NCBI GenBank assembly: GCA_012034405.1
Contig: JAAVLZ010000003.1
Location: forward strand, 1 to 64,000
Source: Oscillospiraceae bacterium HV4-5-C5C
GTDB lineage: Bacteria > Bacillota > Clostridia > Saccharofermentanales > Fastidiosipilaceae
DNA: 64,000 nt
Direction of reading: 5' to 3'
The notes beneath the pieces were generated by a model. That model was given only the letters and a program-made list of their open reading frames with translations, ran no database searches and was not told the origin of the DNA. Of this stretch, positions 36,603 through 45,896 are shown in pieces. The position numbers and the translations under genes were made by a program. The stretch's first letter is position 1; every line of letters begins with the position of its first letter.

Positions 36603-36635
36603 TGATATAATATCAGACAGTTGAAAAGCTGTCTG
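36603..36635 (+). promoter_or_regulatory. Extended -10 promoter with GAAA-capped hairpin at the transcript start
   Basis: TGATATAAT at 36603-36611 is an extended -10 element. CAGACAGTT (36614-36622) then pairs with AGCTGTCTG (36627-36635) around a GAAA tetraloop, so the message for the following gene would begin with a stable hairpin. No -35 element is obvious. Confidence 0.5.
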
Positions 36636-36709
36636 CGACCGGCTGCCTGACTGGTTTGCCGCTCGTCCGCTGGGATTTGTTTTGCAGTTTTTTCAGGAAG
36701 GATATTAGG

Positions 36710-38677
36710 ATGCAAAAGCCAAACAATTTAAATACAAGGATCAGCCAGATCACGCTGTTACTGGCAGATTTTTTTGGCGTTATATTCAGTTATCTGTTTG
36801 TGATCAATACCTTTGATGCTAAGCCTCAGCAAAACGGGGTATTTCTGGACCCTTTAAAACTGGAAACCATTATACTTTTAGCGCTGGTTAATATTTTTAT
36901 TTATTCTTTGGGCGGCTTATACAGCAGCCTGTGGGAATATAGCGGCTCACATGAAGTTTTGCAGATCACGGTCACCACTTTAGCGGCCACCGTGGTAGAT
37001 CTCTTCTTTTCGATTCTTATCAATAACCGGATGCGCTACAGCATGTATTTCTTTGCCTGGGTGGTCATGCTGCTGGTGTCCGGTGCTGTCAGAATGCTCT
37101 ATCATCTTTTACGCAAACAGGAGACAAAACGGAAATACAGGCTTAAGGGAGAGCGCGACCGCCGGATCATGATCGTTGGCGCCGGAACCATGGGCTCGCT
37201 GGTTATTTCCAAATTACAGGACAAAACCCTGCCCTTGGGTAAGCCCGTTGTGGTGGTGGATGATGATCCGAATAAAAGAGGTAAACGGATACACGGTTTA
37301 CCGGTCGTGGGCGGGCGTGAGGTCATCCAGCGCGCGGTTAAGGAGTATCATATAGATACTATTATCCTGGCCATCACAACCCTCGATTCCGCTACAAGGC
37401 GGGATATTCTGGATAAGGCTATTGCCACCGGCTGTATGCTGAAAACGGCTCAGGATCTGAATGACATGCTGCAGACCGGTGATACCAAGCTGATGCTGCG
37501 GGAGGTTGAAGTAGACGACCTGCTGGAACGTAAAGAGATCCACCTGGATACGGACCTTATTGGTCAATATGTGAAAAATCATACCGTTTTGGTGACTGGC
37601 GGAGGCGGTTCAATTGGTTCAGAGCTTTGCCGCCAGCTACAGGTGTTCAAACCGCGGCATCTGATTATCCTGGATATTTTTGAAAACAACGCTTTTAATC
37701 TGAAAAATGAACTGAAAGATATCGCGCCGGATCTGGATGTGCTGATAGAAATCGCGTCTATCCGTGATCGCGCCCGGCTGGATGAAATATTTGACCATTA
37801 CCGTCCTGATCTGGTTTTTCACGCGGCGGCGCATAAGCATGTACCGTTGATGGAAGACAGTCCGGGTGAAGCCATTAAAAATAATATTTTTGGCACGTTG
37901 AATGTGGTACAGGCGGCTGATAAATATAAGGTGGGCCGGTTTGTCATGATATCAACTGATAAAGCGGTTAACCCCACGAGCCTTATGGGAGCCAGCAAGC
38001 GGCTGGCTGAGATGGTCGTGCAAAGCTACAGTCAAGTATCCTCAACCCGCTTCGCCGTGGTTCGCTTTGGTAATGTGCTGGGTTCATCCGGCAGTGTTAT
38101 ACCGACCTTTAAGCACCAACTTGAACAGGGCGGCCCGATAACGGTTACCCATCCGGATATTGTTCGCTTTTTTATGACTATACCGGAAGCCAGCCGGCTG
38201 GTCATTCAGGCAGCGGCCATGGCCCGCGGCGGAGAGATTTATATTTTGAATATGGGAGAGCCGGTCAGGATTCTGGATCTGGCAGAAAACCTGATCAGAT
38301 TATCCGGGTATGAACCGTACAAAGATATAGACATTGTTTTTACCGGCCTGCGTCCGGGTGAAAAGCTCTATGAAGAATTACAGATGGCTGAAGAGGAAAC
38401 CTTGAGCACGGATAATCAGAATATTATGGTTTGTGCCTCAACTAAGTTCAGCCTGGAAGAAATTCAAGCTAAGCTGGATCAATTGAAACCAGTTGTCAAC
38501 GCGACGCCAGCTGAGGTCAAACGCCGGGTATCAGAGGTGCTGCCGACCTATAAACCGGAGATTACCTTACATGATTGTGAGCCGGATCCGGATAAAGCCT
38601 TTGAACTGACCAGGGAAGAGTCGGAAGCTAAAGGTGAAGCAGTTCGCGAACAGTTAGCGAAAGAAGGGGACTTATGA
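36710..38677 (+). CDS. FlaA1/CapD-type nucleotide-sugar dehydratase/epimerase
   Basis: A 655-residue membrane-bound enzyme of the PglF/CapD/FlaA1 group that typically makes a 4-keto-6-deoxy UDP-HexNAc intermediate. Four N-terminal membrane segments (about 15-130) are followed by a CoA-binding-like Rossmann fold (IMIVGAGTMGSLV near residue 155) and the SDR catalytic domain with VTGGGGSIGSELCRQL near residue 298 and STDKAVNPTSLMGASKRLAE near 417, where the usual YxxxK Tyr is Met as in FlaA1/PglF proteins. The ATG at 36710 follows AGGAAGG. Its product would feed the DegT aminotransferase that overlaps its end by 4 bases. Confidence 0.93.
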   Translation: MQKPNNLNTRISQITLLLADFFGVIFSYLFVINTFDAKPQQNGVFLDPLKLETIILLALVNIFIYSLGGLYSSLWEYSGSHEVLQITVTTLAATVVDLFFSILINNRMRYSMYFFAWVVMLLVSGAVRMLYHLLRKQETKRKYRLKGERDRRIMIVGAGTMGSLVISKLQDKTLPLGKPVVVVDDDPNKRGKRIHGLPVVGGREVIQRAVKEYHIDTIILAITTLDSATRRDILDKAIATGCMLKTAQDLNDMLQTGDTKLMLREVEVDDLLERKEIHLDTDLIGQYVKNHTVLVTGGGGSIGSELCRQLQVFKPRHLIILDIFENNAFNLKNELKDIAPDLDVLIEIASIRDRARLDEIFDHYRPDLVFHAAAHKHVPLMEDSPGEAIKNNIFGTLNVVQAADKYKVGRFVMISTDKAVNPTSLMGASKRLAEMVVQSYSQVSSTRFAVVRFGNVLGSSGSVIPTFKHQLEQGGPITVTHPDIVRFFMTIPEASRLVIQAAAMARGGEIYILNMGEPVRILDLAENLIRLSGYEPYKDIDIVFTGLRPGEKLYEELQMAEEETLSTDNQNIMVCASTKFSLEEIQAKLDQLKPVVNATPAEVKRRVSEVLPTYKPEITLHDCEPDPDKAFELTREESEAKGEAVREQLAKEGDL

Positions 38678-39873
38678 AAAAAATACCGTTTTCTCCGCCC
38701 GATATCCGGGAAGAAGATATCCAGGCGGTTACGGAGGCTTTACGGTCCGGCTGGATTACTACCGGTCCCAGAACCAAAGCGTTTGAGCGGGAGATTTCCT
38801 CATTTTGCGGTACCCTGAAAACTGCCTGTCTCAACTCCTGCACTGCTGCTTTGGAATTGACCTTACGTCTGCTGGGCATCCGGCCGGGGGATGAGGTCAT
38901 TACCTCCGCTTATACATATACCGCTTCCGCCTCGGTCATTCATCATGTCGGCGCGACGATTGTCCTGGTCGATACCGCGCCGGACAGTTTTGAGCTTGAC
39001 TATGAGCAGGTCGCGGCTAAACTGAATCCTAAAACCAAAGCGGTCATCCCGGTTGACCTGGGCGGCATGATGGCTGATTATAAGCGCCTGCGAGACCTGT
39101 TGCAGCAGCAGCGGCAGCTATTTAAGCCTGCCAATGATTTACAGGCCGCGCTTGGCCGGGTTGCTATTGTAGCAGATGCGGCGCATTCCTTTGGGGCAGA
39201 GCGGGATGGCTGGCATAGCGGCCAGGCGGCGGATTTTACCTGCTTTTCATTTCACGCGGTCAAAAACCTGACCACTGCTGAGGGCGGAGCCGTAACCTGG
39301 CTGCCGATTGCTGGCTTTGATGATGAGGCCATTTATAATGAATACATGCTCTTATCACTGCATGGCCAGAATAAGGACGCCATGCATAAAAACCGTGCCG
39401 GCGCATGGGAATATGACATCATCTACCCTGCCTATAAATGCAATATGACTGATATCTGCGCGTCCCTGGGCAGTTCCCAGATGAAACGTTATAAGGACAT
39501 CCTCAAACGCCGGCATCAGATTCTCAATCGCTATAATGAGAGCTTTGCGGACTGCCACGTTGGCTGGCTGGCGCATGAAAGCGAAAACAGCTATTCATCC
39601 GCTCATCTTTATCTGCTTAGAGTCTTAGGCCGGGGCATCAATCGCCGCAATCAGCTGATTAATCAATTGGCCGATGAGGGGATAGCCTGCAATGTTCACT
39701 ACAAACCGCTGCCCATGATGACGGCTTACCGTAATTTAGGCTTTAATATCGCGGATTTCCCGGAAGCATATAAACTATACAGTGAAGAGCTTACCCTGCC
39801 GCTGCATACCTGTCTGGAAGATGATGATGTTACCCGGATTATTGAGACCCTGCACCCGCTGCTGAAAAAATAG
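38674..39873 (+). CDS. DegT/DnrJ/EryC1/StrS-family sugar aminotransferase
   Basis: PLP-dependent transaminase of 399 residues that aminates nucleotide-linked keto sugars. The N-terminus FSPPDIREEDIQAVTEALRS, the TACLNSCTAALELTLR substrate/PLP region near 52 and the PLP-lysine stretch CFSFHAVKNLTTAEGGAV near residues 189-206 (SxHxxKN) are typical. It resembles the PglE/PseC/ArnB type. Its ATG overlaps the dehydratase stop (ATGA), so both probably act in sequence to make a 4-amino-sugar. Confidence 0.94.
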   Translation: MKKIPFSPPDIREEDIQAVTEALRSGWITTGPRTKAFEREISSFCGTLKTACLNSCTAALELTLRLLGIRPGDEVITSAYTYTASASVIHHVGATIVLVDTAPDSFELDYEQVAAKLNPKTKAVIPVDLGGMMADYKRLRDLLQQQRQLFKPANDLQAALGRVAIVADAAHSFGAERDGWHSGQAADFTCFSFHAVKNLTTAEGGAVTWLPIAGFDDEAIYNEYMLLSLHGQNKDAMHKNRAGAWEYDIIYPAYKCNMTDICASLGSSQMKRYKDILKRRHQILNRYNESFADCHVGWLAHESENSYSSAHLYLLRVLGRGINRRNQLINQLADEGIACNVHYKPLPMMTAYRNLGFNIADFPEAYKLYSEELTLPLHTCLEDDDVTRIIETLHPLLKK

Positions 39874-39888
39874 GAAGGTATTTGGTTA

Positions 39889-41178
39889 ATGAACATGAAA
39901 AAACCCTTTGCATCGCCGGAAAAATTGCGGGAAATTGCTGCTGAATTTGGAACTCCCTGCCACCTTTATGATGCGTCAGGTATGATCCGCAATCTCCGCA
40001 GGCTGCAGCAGGCCTTTGCCTGGAACCCCGGCTATAAAGAGTTTTTTGCGGTGAAAGCGACGCCCAATCCATATCTATTACAGATTTTGCGGCAAGAAAA
40101 GGCAGGCACTGATTGTTCATCTCTGACTGAGCTGATTATGAGCGACCGTTGCGGGTTTAAACAAGAGGAGATTATGTTTTCCTCTAATGACACGCCGGAT
40201 GAAGACTTTAAATTGGCCTTAAAGCTCAATGCCACAATTAATCTGGATGACATCAGCCATCTGGATACTGTGCTGCGCTTAAATGGCGGTCAGAAGCTGC
40301 CGGAAAAAATGAGCTGCAGATTCAACCCCGGCGGTGTTTTTGAAGTAGCAAACGGCATTATGGATAATCCGGGAGACGCTAAATATGGCATGACCCGGGA
40401 ACAGATCAAACAGGCTTATGCGGCCATGCGTGATCTGGGGGTCCGGCGCTTTGGTATTCACGCTTTTCTGGTCAGCAATTCTACGTCCAACGCCTACTAT
40501 CCTAAACTGGCCAAGCTCCTGTTTGAATTAGCCGTGGAAATCAAAGCTGAACTGGGAATTGAACTATCATTTGTCAATTTATCCGGAGGCATAGGCATTC
40601 CGTATCGTCCGGAGCAGGAAGCCTGTGATATTGAAGCAATCGGAGCCGCGGTCAAAGCGGCCTATGACAGCGTTCTGCTCCCCTCCGGTCTTGGATCCCT
40701 GAGTATTTACACGGAACTGGGACGTTATATTATGGGTCCATATGGCGGGCTGCTGACCCGGGTACAGTATCTGAAGGACACCTACAAGCTGTATGCCGGC
40801 GTGGATGCCTGCGCTGCGGACTTAATGCGGCCGGCGATGTACGGCGCCTATCATCATATTACCGTAGTCGGTAAAGAAGCCTGGCCCGCTGATCATATCT
40901 ATGATGTAACCGGAGGGCTTTGCGAAAATAATGATAAATTTGCGGTGGACCGGCCCTTACCACTGATAGATACCGGAGACTTGCTGTTTATTCATGATAC
41001 CGGAGCCCACGGTTATTCTATGGGCTACAACTACAACGGCAAATTGCGGCATCAGGAGCTGCTGTTGCAGCAAGACGGCAGCGTCCGGCGCATCCGTCGC
41101 AATGAGACGCCCAGGGATTATTTTGCAACGCTGGATTTCAGCGGCTTGTTTGAGGACTTGAGCGAATACGGATGCTGA
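39889..41178 (+). CDS. Diaminopimelate decarboxylase-like protein (LysA type)
   Basis: PLP-dependent fold-type III decarboxylase of 429 residues. The PLP lysine is in EFFAVKATPNPYLL near residue 52, the phosphate-binding Gly-rich loop in NLSGGIGIPY near 232, and the C-terminal active-site Cys in GGLCENNDKF near residue 345. HDTGAHGYSMGYNYNGKLR is typical of the LysA branch with CENND. It may be the housekeeping lysine enzyme, or may decarboxylate an amino-acid substituent of the polymer, given its place inside the polysaccharide locus. AGGAAGG precedes the ATG; an ATG two codons later is also possible. Confidence 0.88.
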   Translation: MNMKKPFASPEKLREIAAEFGTPCHLYDASGMIRNLRRLQQAFAWNPGYKEFFAVKATPNPYLLQILRQEKAGTDCSSLTELIMSDRCGFKQEEIMFSSNDTPDEDFKLALKLNATINLDDISHLDTVLRLNGGQKLPEKMSCRFNPGGVFEVANGIMDNPGDAKYGMTREQIKQAYAAMRDLGVRRFGIHAFLVSNSTSNAYYPKLAKLLFELAVEIKAELGIELSFVNLSGGIGIPYRPEQEACDIEAIGAAVKAAYDSVLLPSGLGSLSIYTELGRYIMGPYGGLLTRVQYLKDTYKLYAGVDACAADLMRPAMYGAYHHITVVGKEAWPADHIYDVTGGLCENNDKFAVDRPLPLIDTGDLLFIHDTGAHGYSMGYNYNGKLRHQELLLQQDGSVRRIRRNETPRDYFATLDFSGLFEDLSEYGC

Positions 41179-41199
41179 GGTAAACAGGAGGACGTACAT

Positions 41200-42318
41200 A
41201 TGCTGCGGGTACTGCAGGTAGTGGATCGTATGGACCGGGCAGGTCAGGAGACCTTCATCATGAATGTCTACCGCCACCTGGACCGCAGCAGCATTCAGTT
41301 TGATTTTGTTGAATTCACGGATACGCCGGCGGATTATGATCCGGAAATAACCAATTTAGGCGGGCGTATTTACCGGCTGCCGCCCAAGGGGAAGCAGCTG
41401 CTGGCTTCAATGAAAGCCCTGCGGACATTGGTAGCGGAGCAGGGCTACAAGATTGTCCACCGTCATTATTCTAACAGTACCATGTATTTTGAATTGCTGG
41501 CTGCCCGGCAGGGCGGAGCAGATTGTCTGATCGCGCATTCGCATAACAGCACCCAATTCAATACTAAATTACTGCACCAGCTATGCCGGAATCCCTTGTA
41601 CCGCATAACCCGCTGGCATCTGGCCTGTTCTGAGGCCGCGGGACTATGGATGTTCGGCAATCATCCCTTTGACATTATTCCTAACGGGATCGATCTGGAG
41701 CTGTATCATTTTGACGCTCAGAAGCGGGCCGCAAAACGCCTTGAACTGGGCTTGGGTCCGGAACTGCTGATCGGTCATGTGGGCCGTTTTACGACGGTGA
41801 AAAACCAGGCTTTTATCCTCTCGGTGTTTCAGCGCTTTCTGGAACTTGAGCCGTCGGCCCAGCTGCTTCTGGTGGGCGAGGGCGAAGACCGTGACGACAT
41901 CACCAGTCTGGCTCAGTCAATGCCGCTGAAAGGACATGTCATCATTCCGGGATCCCGGTCGGATGTGCCGGACTTGATGATGGCTATGGATGCCTTTATC
42001 ATGCCGTCCCTTTATGAAGGCTTGCCTCTGACTCTGGTTGAAGCGCAGGCGACAGGTCTGCCTTGCCTGGTTGCAGATACGATCAGCCAGGAAGCCAAAC
42101 TGACCGATAAACTCTCCTATATGTCCCTACAGGAGGGGCCTCAGATCTGGGCAGGGCAGTTACGCCAGCTGGCACGGCAGCCGCGGCTGGATCAAACTGA
42201 GGCGATCCGCCGGGCGGGCTATGACATTAAAGAAGTCAGTCAGAGACTGACCTATCTTTATCTTAATGCCAAGGAACAGTCAGATCGTCCGGCGTCGCTG
42301 ACGTCATCCCGGTTTTAA
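41200..42318 (+). CDS. Glycosyltransferase family 4 (EpsF-like)
   Basis: A 372-residue GT-B glycosyltransferase. The N-terminus LQVVDRMDRAGQETFIMNVYR, with DFVEFTDTPADYDPEI, is typical of EpsF-like transferases; the donor site shows IGHVGRFTTVKNQAFIL, LLLVGEGEDRDDI and FIMPSLYEGLPLTLVEAQATG with the EX7E pattern. CAGGAGG precedes the ATG. It is the last gene of the polysaccharide locus and converges on the minus-strand ABC-F gene six bases later. Confidence 0.93.
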   Translation: MLRVLQVVDRMDRAGQETFIMNVYRHLDRSSIQFDFVEFTDTPADYDPEITNLGGRIYRLPPKGKQLLASMKALRTLVAEQGYKIVHRHYSNSTMYFELLAARQGGADCLIAHSHNSTQFNTKLLHQLCRNPLYRITRWHLACSEAAGLWMFGNHPFDIIPNGIDLELYHFDAQKRAAKRLELGLGPELLIGHVGRFTTVKNQAFILSVFQRFLELEPSAQLLLVGEGEDRDDITSLAQSMPLKGHVIIPGSRSDVPDLMMAMDAFIMPSLYEGLPLTLVEAQATGLPCLVADTISQEAKLTDKLSYMSLQEGPQIWAGQLRQLARQPRLDQTEAIRRAGYDIKEVSQRLTYLYLNAKEQSDRPASLTSSRF

Positions 42319-42324
42319 CTTGCG

Positions 42325-44310
42325 TTAATCACAATCTGAATCCGCCTCCGCAGCTTCTTCCAGCAGGCGAAGATATTGGTCACTTAACTGTTCATACTCC
42401 TGGCTGAGATCAGCGAGCTTCTGGTAATCAGCAGGCTTGGAATCCGGTCCAAGCTGTTCTTCCAGGGCATTCTGCTCAACTTCAATAAAGGCCAGGCGCT
42501 CTTCTGCTTCGCGGATAGACTGCTGGCGGCGCGCGGTTTCCCGGCGCCGCTGCTGTCGGTTCCGGCCGGTACTCTGACCGGGCTTTTTCTTTGCCTCGGC
42601 CAGGTCAGCCCTGAGATCGGTTCTGGCCTTAGCTTCTGCTGTCAGCCTGGACGGATCCGCCGCTCTGGCCTTGGCCTGCTCAACCAGTAAACGCGCCTGC
42701 CGGCGGTAGACATCAAATGAGGGGTAGGGGAGGATCTGGCCGGCGGCAAAGCCTAAAACCGCGCCTCCCAGACGATCAATAAAGAAACGGTCATGACTGA
42801 CGGCTAAAACCGCGCCTTCATAATCCACCAGAGCCTGTTCCAGGATGTCTCTGGAACGGATATCCAGATGGTTGGTCGGCTCATCCAGCAGGAGCAAATC
42901 AGGGCGTTCCTGCAAGACACAGCACAGATACAGCCGGGAGCGTTCCCCGCCGGATAAGACAGCAATCTGCTTGAAAACGTCGATATCCCGGAAACCATAG
43001 CGGGCCAGCAGATTCCGGGCCGGCCCTTCAGGCAGATCAGTACGCTGCATCAGTTCCTGAAGGATCGGGCAGTCTTCCTGACTGAAACTGACATTTTGTT
43101 GCATATAGGCCAGTTTAAGATCTCCCGGCAGCAAAATGACGCCGCTATCTGCCGGCAACTGACCGAGCAATATCTTCAGCAACGTTGATTTGCCGCAGCC
43201 GTTCGGACCTGCCAGTACAACTTTATCATGGCGCTTCATCTCATAATCAAAGTGCTCAAATAAAAGCCGGTTGCCAAACGCTTTGGATAAGTCCTGGATC
43301 TTTAAGATGATCCGGTTAGGATCTCCTTCATTATCAGCCGGCAAAAAGTGGAAACTCATGCGCTGAGGACTTGCCGCCAGTTTCTCCTTCAGCTGGTCAA
43401 TTTCCTCACTGAGCCTGGCCAGCTTCTTTTCGCGTTCGTGAAAGCCGCTGATATTGCGGTGGGAAAGTAAGGTCTGCTTAACTTCAGCCTGGTGTGCCGC
43501 TTCCTTTTTCAAACGCTCCAGTTCTTGCTGTTTATACCGTTCCTGTTCAGCCTTTTGCTGTAAATAGTCAGTGTAATTACCCTTATAAGATACAAGATTG
43601 CCGCGTTCCAGTTCGACGACGCGGGTAGCCAGGCGATCAATAAAGCGGCGGTCATGGGATACAAATAAAACCGCTCCGCCATAGTGCAGCAAATATTCTT
43701 CCAGCCATTCAATGCTGTCGATATCAAGATGATTAGTCGGTTCATCCAGCAACAGCAAATCCGGCTGGGAAACTAAAAAACGAGCCAGCTTCACTCTCAT
43801 GCGCTCGCCGCCGGACAGAGATGACAGCGGCTGCTCCAGGATTTCTCCCTTTAAGCCGAGTCCAGCCAGAGCCTGAGCTAATCTGGGCCGGTAATCATAG
43901 CCGCCTTCAGCTTCAAAGGCCTGCTGGGCCCGGGCATATTGATCCGCAAGGCTGCTGAAATGCTGCGCCTGATCCGGTTTGCTGCTGGTAGCCATTTGTT
44001 CCGCTAATCGGGTCAGTTGTTGCTCCAGCTGATCCAGGCGCGGGTTATCCAGTACAGTCAGTGAAGCCGCCTCTCCCAGACTTTCCAGCTGCTGCGAAAG
44101 ATAAGCCGTTACTGTGCCCTGAGCCAGGGTGACTTGTCCGCTGTCGGGGGATTCCTGCCCGGTGATAATCTTTAACAGGGTAGTTTTCCCTGCCCCGTTT
44201 TCACCAATCAGGGCGACCCGTTCGGAACGGTCAAGCTTGAAATCAACGCCAGCGAGGACTTCACGGCCAAAATATGATTTTTTGATTTTCTCTAAACTTA
44301 GGATGCTCAT
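42325..44310 (-). CDS. ABC-F family ATPase
   Basis: A 661-residue soluble protein with two ABC domains and no membrane segment, of the ribosome-associated ABC-F family (translation factors and ribosome-protection proteins). Walker A sequences are GENGAGKTTLLK (near 36) and GPNGCGKSTLLK (near 370), signatures LSGGERMRVKLA and LSGGERSRLYLC, Walker B LLLLDEPTNHLD twice. A charged linker lies between them and a coiled-coil C-terminal domain (about 560-650) follows. Overall it fits the Uup/YfmR-like housekeeping branch; resistance cannot be inferred. AGGAGG precedes the ATG. Confidence 0.93.
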   Translation of the reverse strand: MSILSLEKIKKSYFGREVLAGVDFKLDRSERVALIGENGAGKTTLLKIITGQESPDSGQVTLAQGTVTAYLSQQLESLGEAASLTVLDNPRLDQLEQQLTRLAEQMATSSKPDQAQHFSSLADQYARAQQAFEAEGGYDYRPRLAQALAGLGLKGEILEQPLSSLSGGERMRVKLARFLVSQPDLLLLDEPTNHLDIDSIEWLEEYLLHYGGAVLFVSHDRRFIDRLATRVVELERGNLVSYKGNYTDYLQQKAEQERYKQQELERLKKEAAHQAEVKQTLLSHRNISGFHEREKKLARLSEEIDQLKEKLAASPQRMSFHFLPADNEGDPNRIILKIQDLSKAFGNRLLFEHFDYEMKRHDKVVLAGPNGCGKSTLLKILLGQLPADSGVILLPGDLKLAYMQQNVSFSQEDCPILQELMQRTDLPEGPARNLLARYGFRDIDVFKQIAVLSGGERSRLYLCCVLQERPDLLLLDEPTNHLDIRSRDILEQALVDYEGAVLAVSHDRFFIDRLGGAVLGFAAGQILPYPSFDVYRRQARLLVEQAKARAADPSRLTAEAKARTDLRADLAEAKKKPGQSTGRNRQQRRRETARRQQSIREAEERLAFIEVEQNALEEQLGPDSKPADYQKLADLSQEYEQLSDQYLRLLEEAAEADSDCD

Positions 44311-44347
44311 ATTGTCCTCCTGAGGAGCATATTATCTGATTATATCA
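44303..44347 (-). promoter_or_regulatory. ABC-F promoter and initiation-region hairpin
   Basis: On the minus strand TGATATAAT (44347-44339) is an extended -10 element. Downstream, ATGCTC (44330-44325) is complementary to GAGCAT (44308-44303), which overlaps the start codon's last base; the AGGAGG ribosome site lies in the loop. The short leader could limit initiation. Confidence 0.5.
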
Positions 44348-44361
44348 GAAAGTGACCAGAA

Positions 44362-44403
44362 AACCTTGCTTGTCCTTTATTGTCAGTAAGGCAAGGCAAG
44401 GTT
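44362..44403. repeat. Hairpin upstream of leuC
   Basis: AACCTTGC (44362-44369) pairs with GCAAGGTT (44396-44403) and CCTT (44374-44377) with AAGG (44388-44391). No long T-run follows. It lies between the divergent ABC-F and leuC genes and may be part of the leuC leader or an operator. I looked for a T-box signature downstream and did not find one. Confidence 0.5.
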
Positions 44404-44540
44404 ATTCTCGTTATTACATCATCCGGACCGGCAGGAGAGCGGCGGAAAACGGCACTCGATACCGGGACTTAACAATATCCCGCTGCGCAGAAATCGGTGG
44501 CGGAGGCCTTATTCAAGGTTTGAAAGGATTGAGTAAAAAC

Positions 44541-45848
44541 ATGGGAATGACAATGACACAAAAAATATTGGCCGCACATGCTGGCCTTGAAACTGTTAAA
44601 GCCGGGGATCTGATTGAAGCTAAATTGGATCTGATGCTGGGCAATGATGTTACTGTGCCGCCGGCAATTGATGTATTCTACCGGACCGGCGCAACCAGGG
44701 TCTTTGACCAGGACCGGATTGTGATGGTGCCCAGTCATTTTGCGCCTAACAAGGATATCAAGTCAGCGGAGCACTGCAAAAAAATGCGCCTTTTCGCGGC
44801 GGCTCAGGGCATTACACATTATTATGAACAAGGATCAAAAGGCATGGGAATAGAACACGTCATTGTGCCAGAGAATGGTCTGGTTCTGCCTGGCTACTGT
44901 ATGATCGGCGCTGATTCGCATACCTGTACCGACGGTGCTCTGGGGGCTTTTGCTACCGGCGTGGGTAGTACGGATTTAGGCTGCGCCATGGCCACCGGTC
45001 AGACCTGGTTTAAAGTACCGCAAGCGATTCGTATCAACCTGAGCGGTCAATTGCGGCCACATGTAGCAGGTAAAGATCTGATCCTCTATGTGATCTCAAA
45101 AATAGGCGTTGATGGTGCATTGTACCGTTCCATGGAATATACCGGACCGGGCGTGGCCCAGCTCAGCATGAATGATCGTTTGACCATCTGCAATATGGCC
45201 ATTGAAGCCGGTGGCAAAAATGGTATTTTCCCGGTTGATCAGGTCACCTTGGATTATATCCGCGAACACGCTCCCCAGGCCTATGCCCAGAAGAACTATC
45301 AGGTTTTTACCGCGGATCCTGACGCGGAGTATGTCCAGACCCTGGATATAGACCTGGCTGAGGTACCGCTGATGGTGGCTAAGCCGTATTTGCCTGAAAA
45401 CGGTCAGGACGTCAGACTGGTCGCAGCAGCTGATCAAGCCGCAATACAGCAGGTCGTGATTGGCTCTTGCACCAACGGTCGTTATGACGATTTCAAGGTC
45501 GCCGCTGAGTTGCTCCGCGGTCGGCAGGTGGCGCCGGGGGTCCGCTGCTTTATAATTCCTGGTTCGCAGGCAGTATACCTGCGCTGCCTGCGTGATGGTT
45601 TGCTGGCTGATTTTGTGGATGCCGGCTGCGTGGTGGGACCGCCTACCTGCGGCCCCTGCATCGGGGGACATATGGGTGTACTGGCTTCTGAAGAGCGCTG
45701 TGTCAGTACTACCAACCGCAACTTTGTCGGCCGTATGGGCAGCCCTGAATCTCAGACGTTCCTGGCCGGTGTGCCGGTAGCCTGCGCCAGCGCGGTGATG
45801 GGCCGCATAGCCAGTCCGGATGAGCTGCCGGAATTAGTCAAGGCGTGA
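44541..45848 (+). CDS. leuC: 3-isopropylmalate dehydratase large subunit
   Basis: With LeuD it isomerises 2- to 3-isopropylmalate in leucine synthesis, using a 4Fe-4S cluster. The cluster cysteines are visible in VIGSCTNGRYDD and GPPTCGPCIGGH, and GADSHTCTDGALGAFATG is the substrate-binding stretch. The 435 residues fit the shorter LeuC/HacA branch. The open frame reaches 63 codons further upstream without family similarity; ATG 44541 is preferred (GAAAGGA before it), while ATGs at 44547 and 44553 remain possible. It starts the leuC-leuD-leuB-ilvD-ilvB group. Confidence 0.94.
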   Translation: MGMTMTQKILAAHAGLETVKAGDLIEAKLDLMLGNDVTVPPAIDVFYRTGATRVFDQDRIVMVPSHFAPNKDIKSAEHCKKMRLFAAAQGITHYYEQGSKGMGIEHVIVPENGLVLPGYCMIGADSHTCTDGALGAFATGVGSTDLGCAMATGQTWFKVPQAIRINLSGQLRPHVAGKDLILYVISKIGVDGALYRSMEYTGPGVAQLSMNDRLTICNMAIEAGGKNGIFPVDQVTLDYIREHAPQAYAQKNYQVFTADPDAEYVQTLDIDLAEVPLMVAKPYLPENGQDVRLVAAADQAAIQQVVIGSCTNGRYDDFKVAAELLRGRQVAPGVRCFIIPGSQAVYLRCLRDGLLADFVDAGCVVGPPTCGPCIGGHMGVLASEERCVSTTNRNFVGRMGSPESQTFLAGVPVACASAVMGRIASPDELPELVKA

Positions 45849-45896
45849 GGTGACCTACAGGGCGGCTCAGGCTGCTGTTAGCAAAGGAGATATATT

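Noticed and set aside
44404-44540. Possible T-box leader upstream of leuC
   Set aside because: The conserved AGGGTGGNACCGCG stretch and a paired terminator were not found; only short unrelated stems are present.
45096-45671. Minus-strand open frame of 191 codons within leuC
   Set aside because: Complete overlap with a well-supported leuC; composition is that of an antisense shadow.
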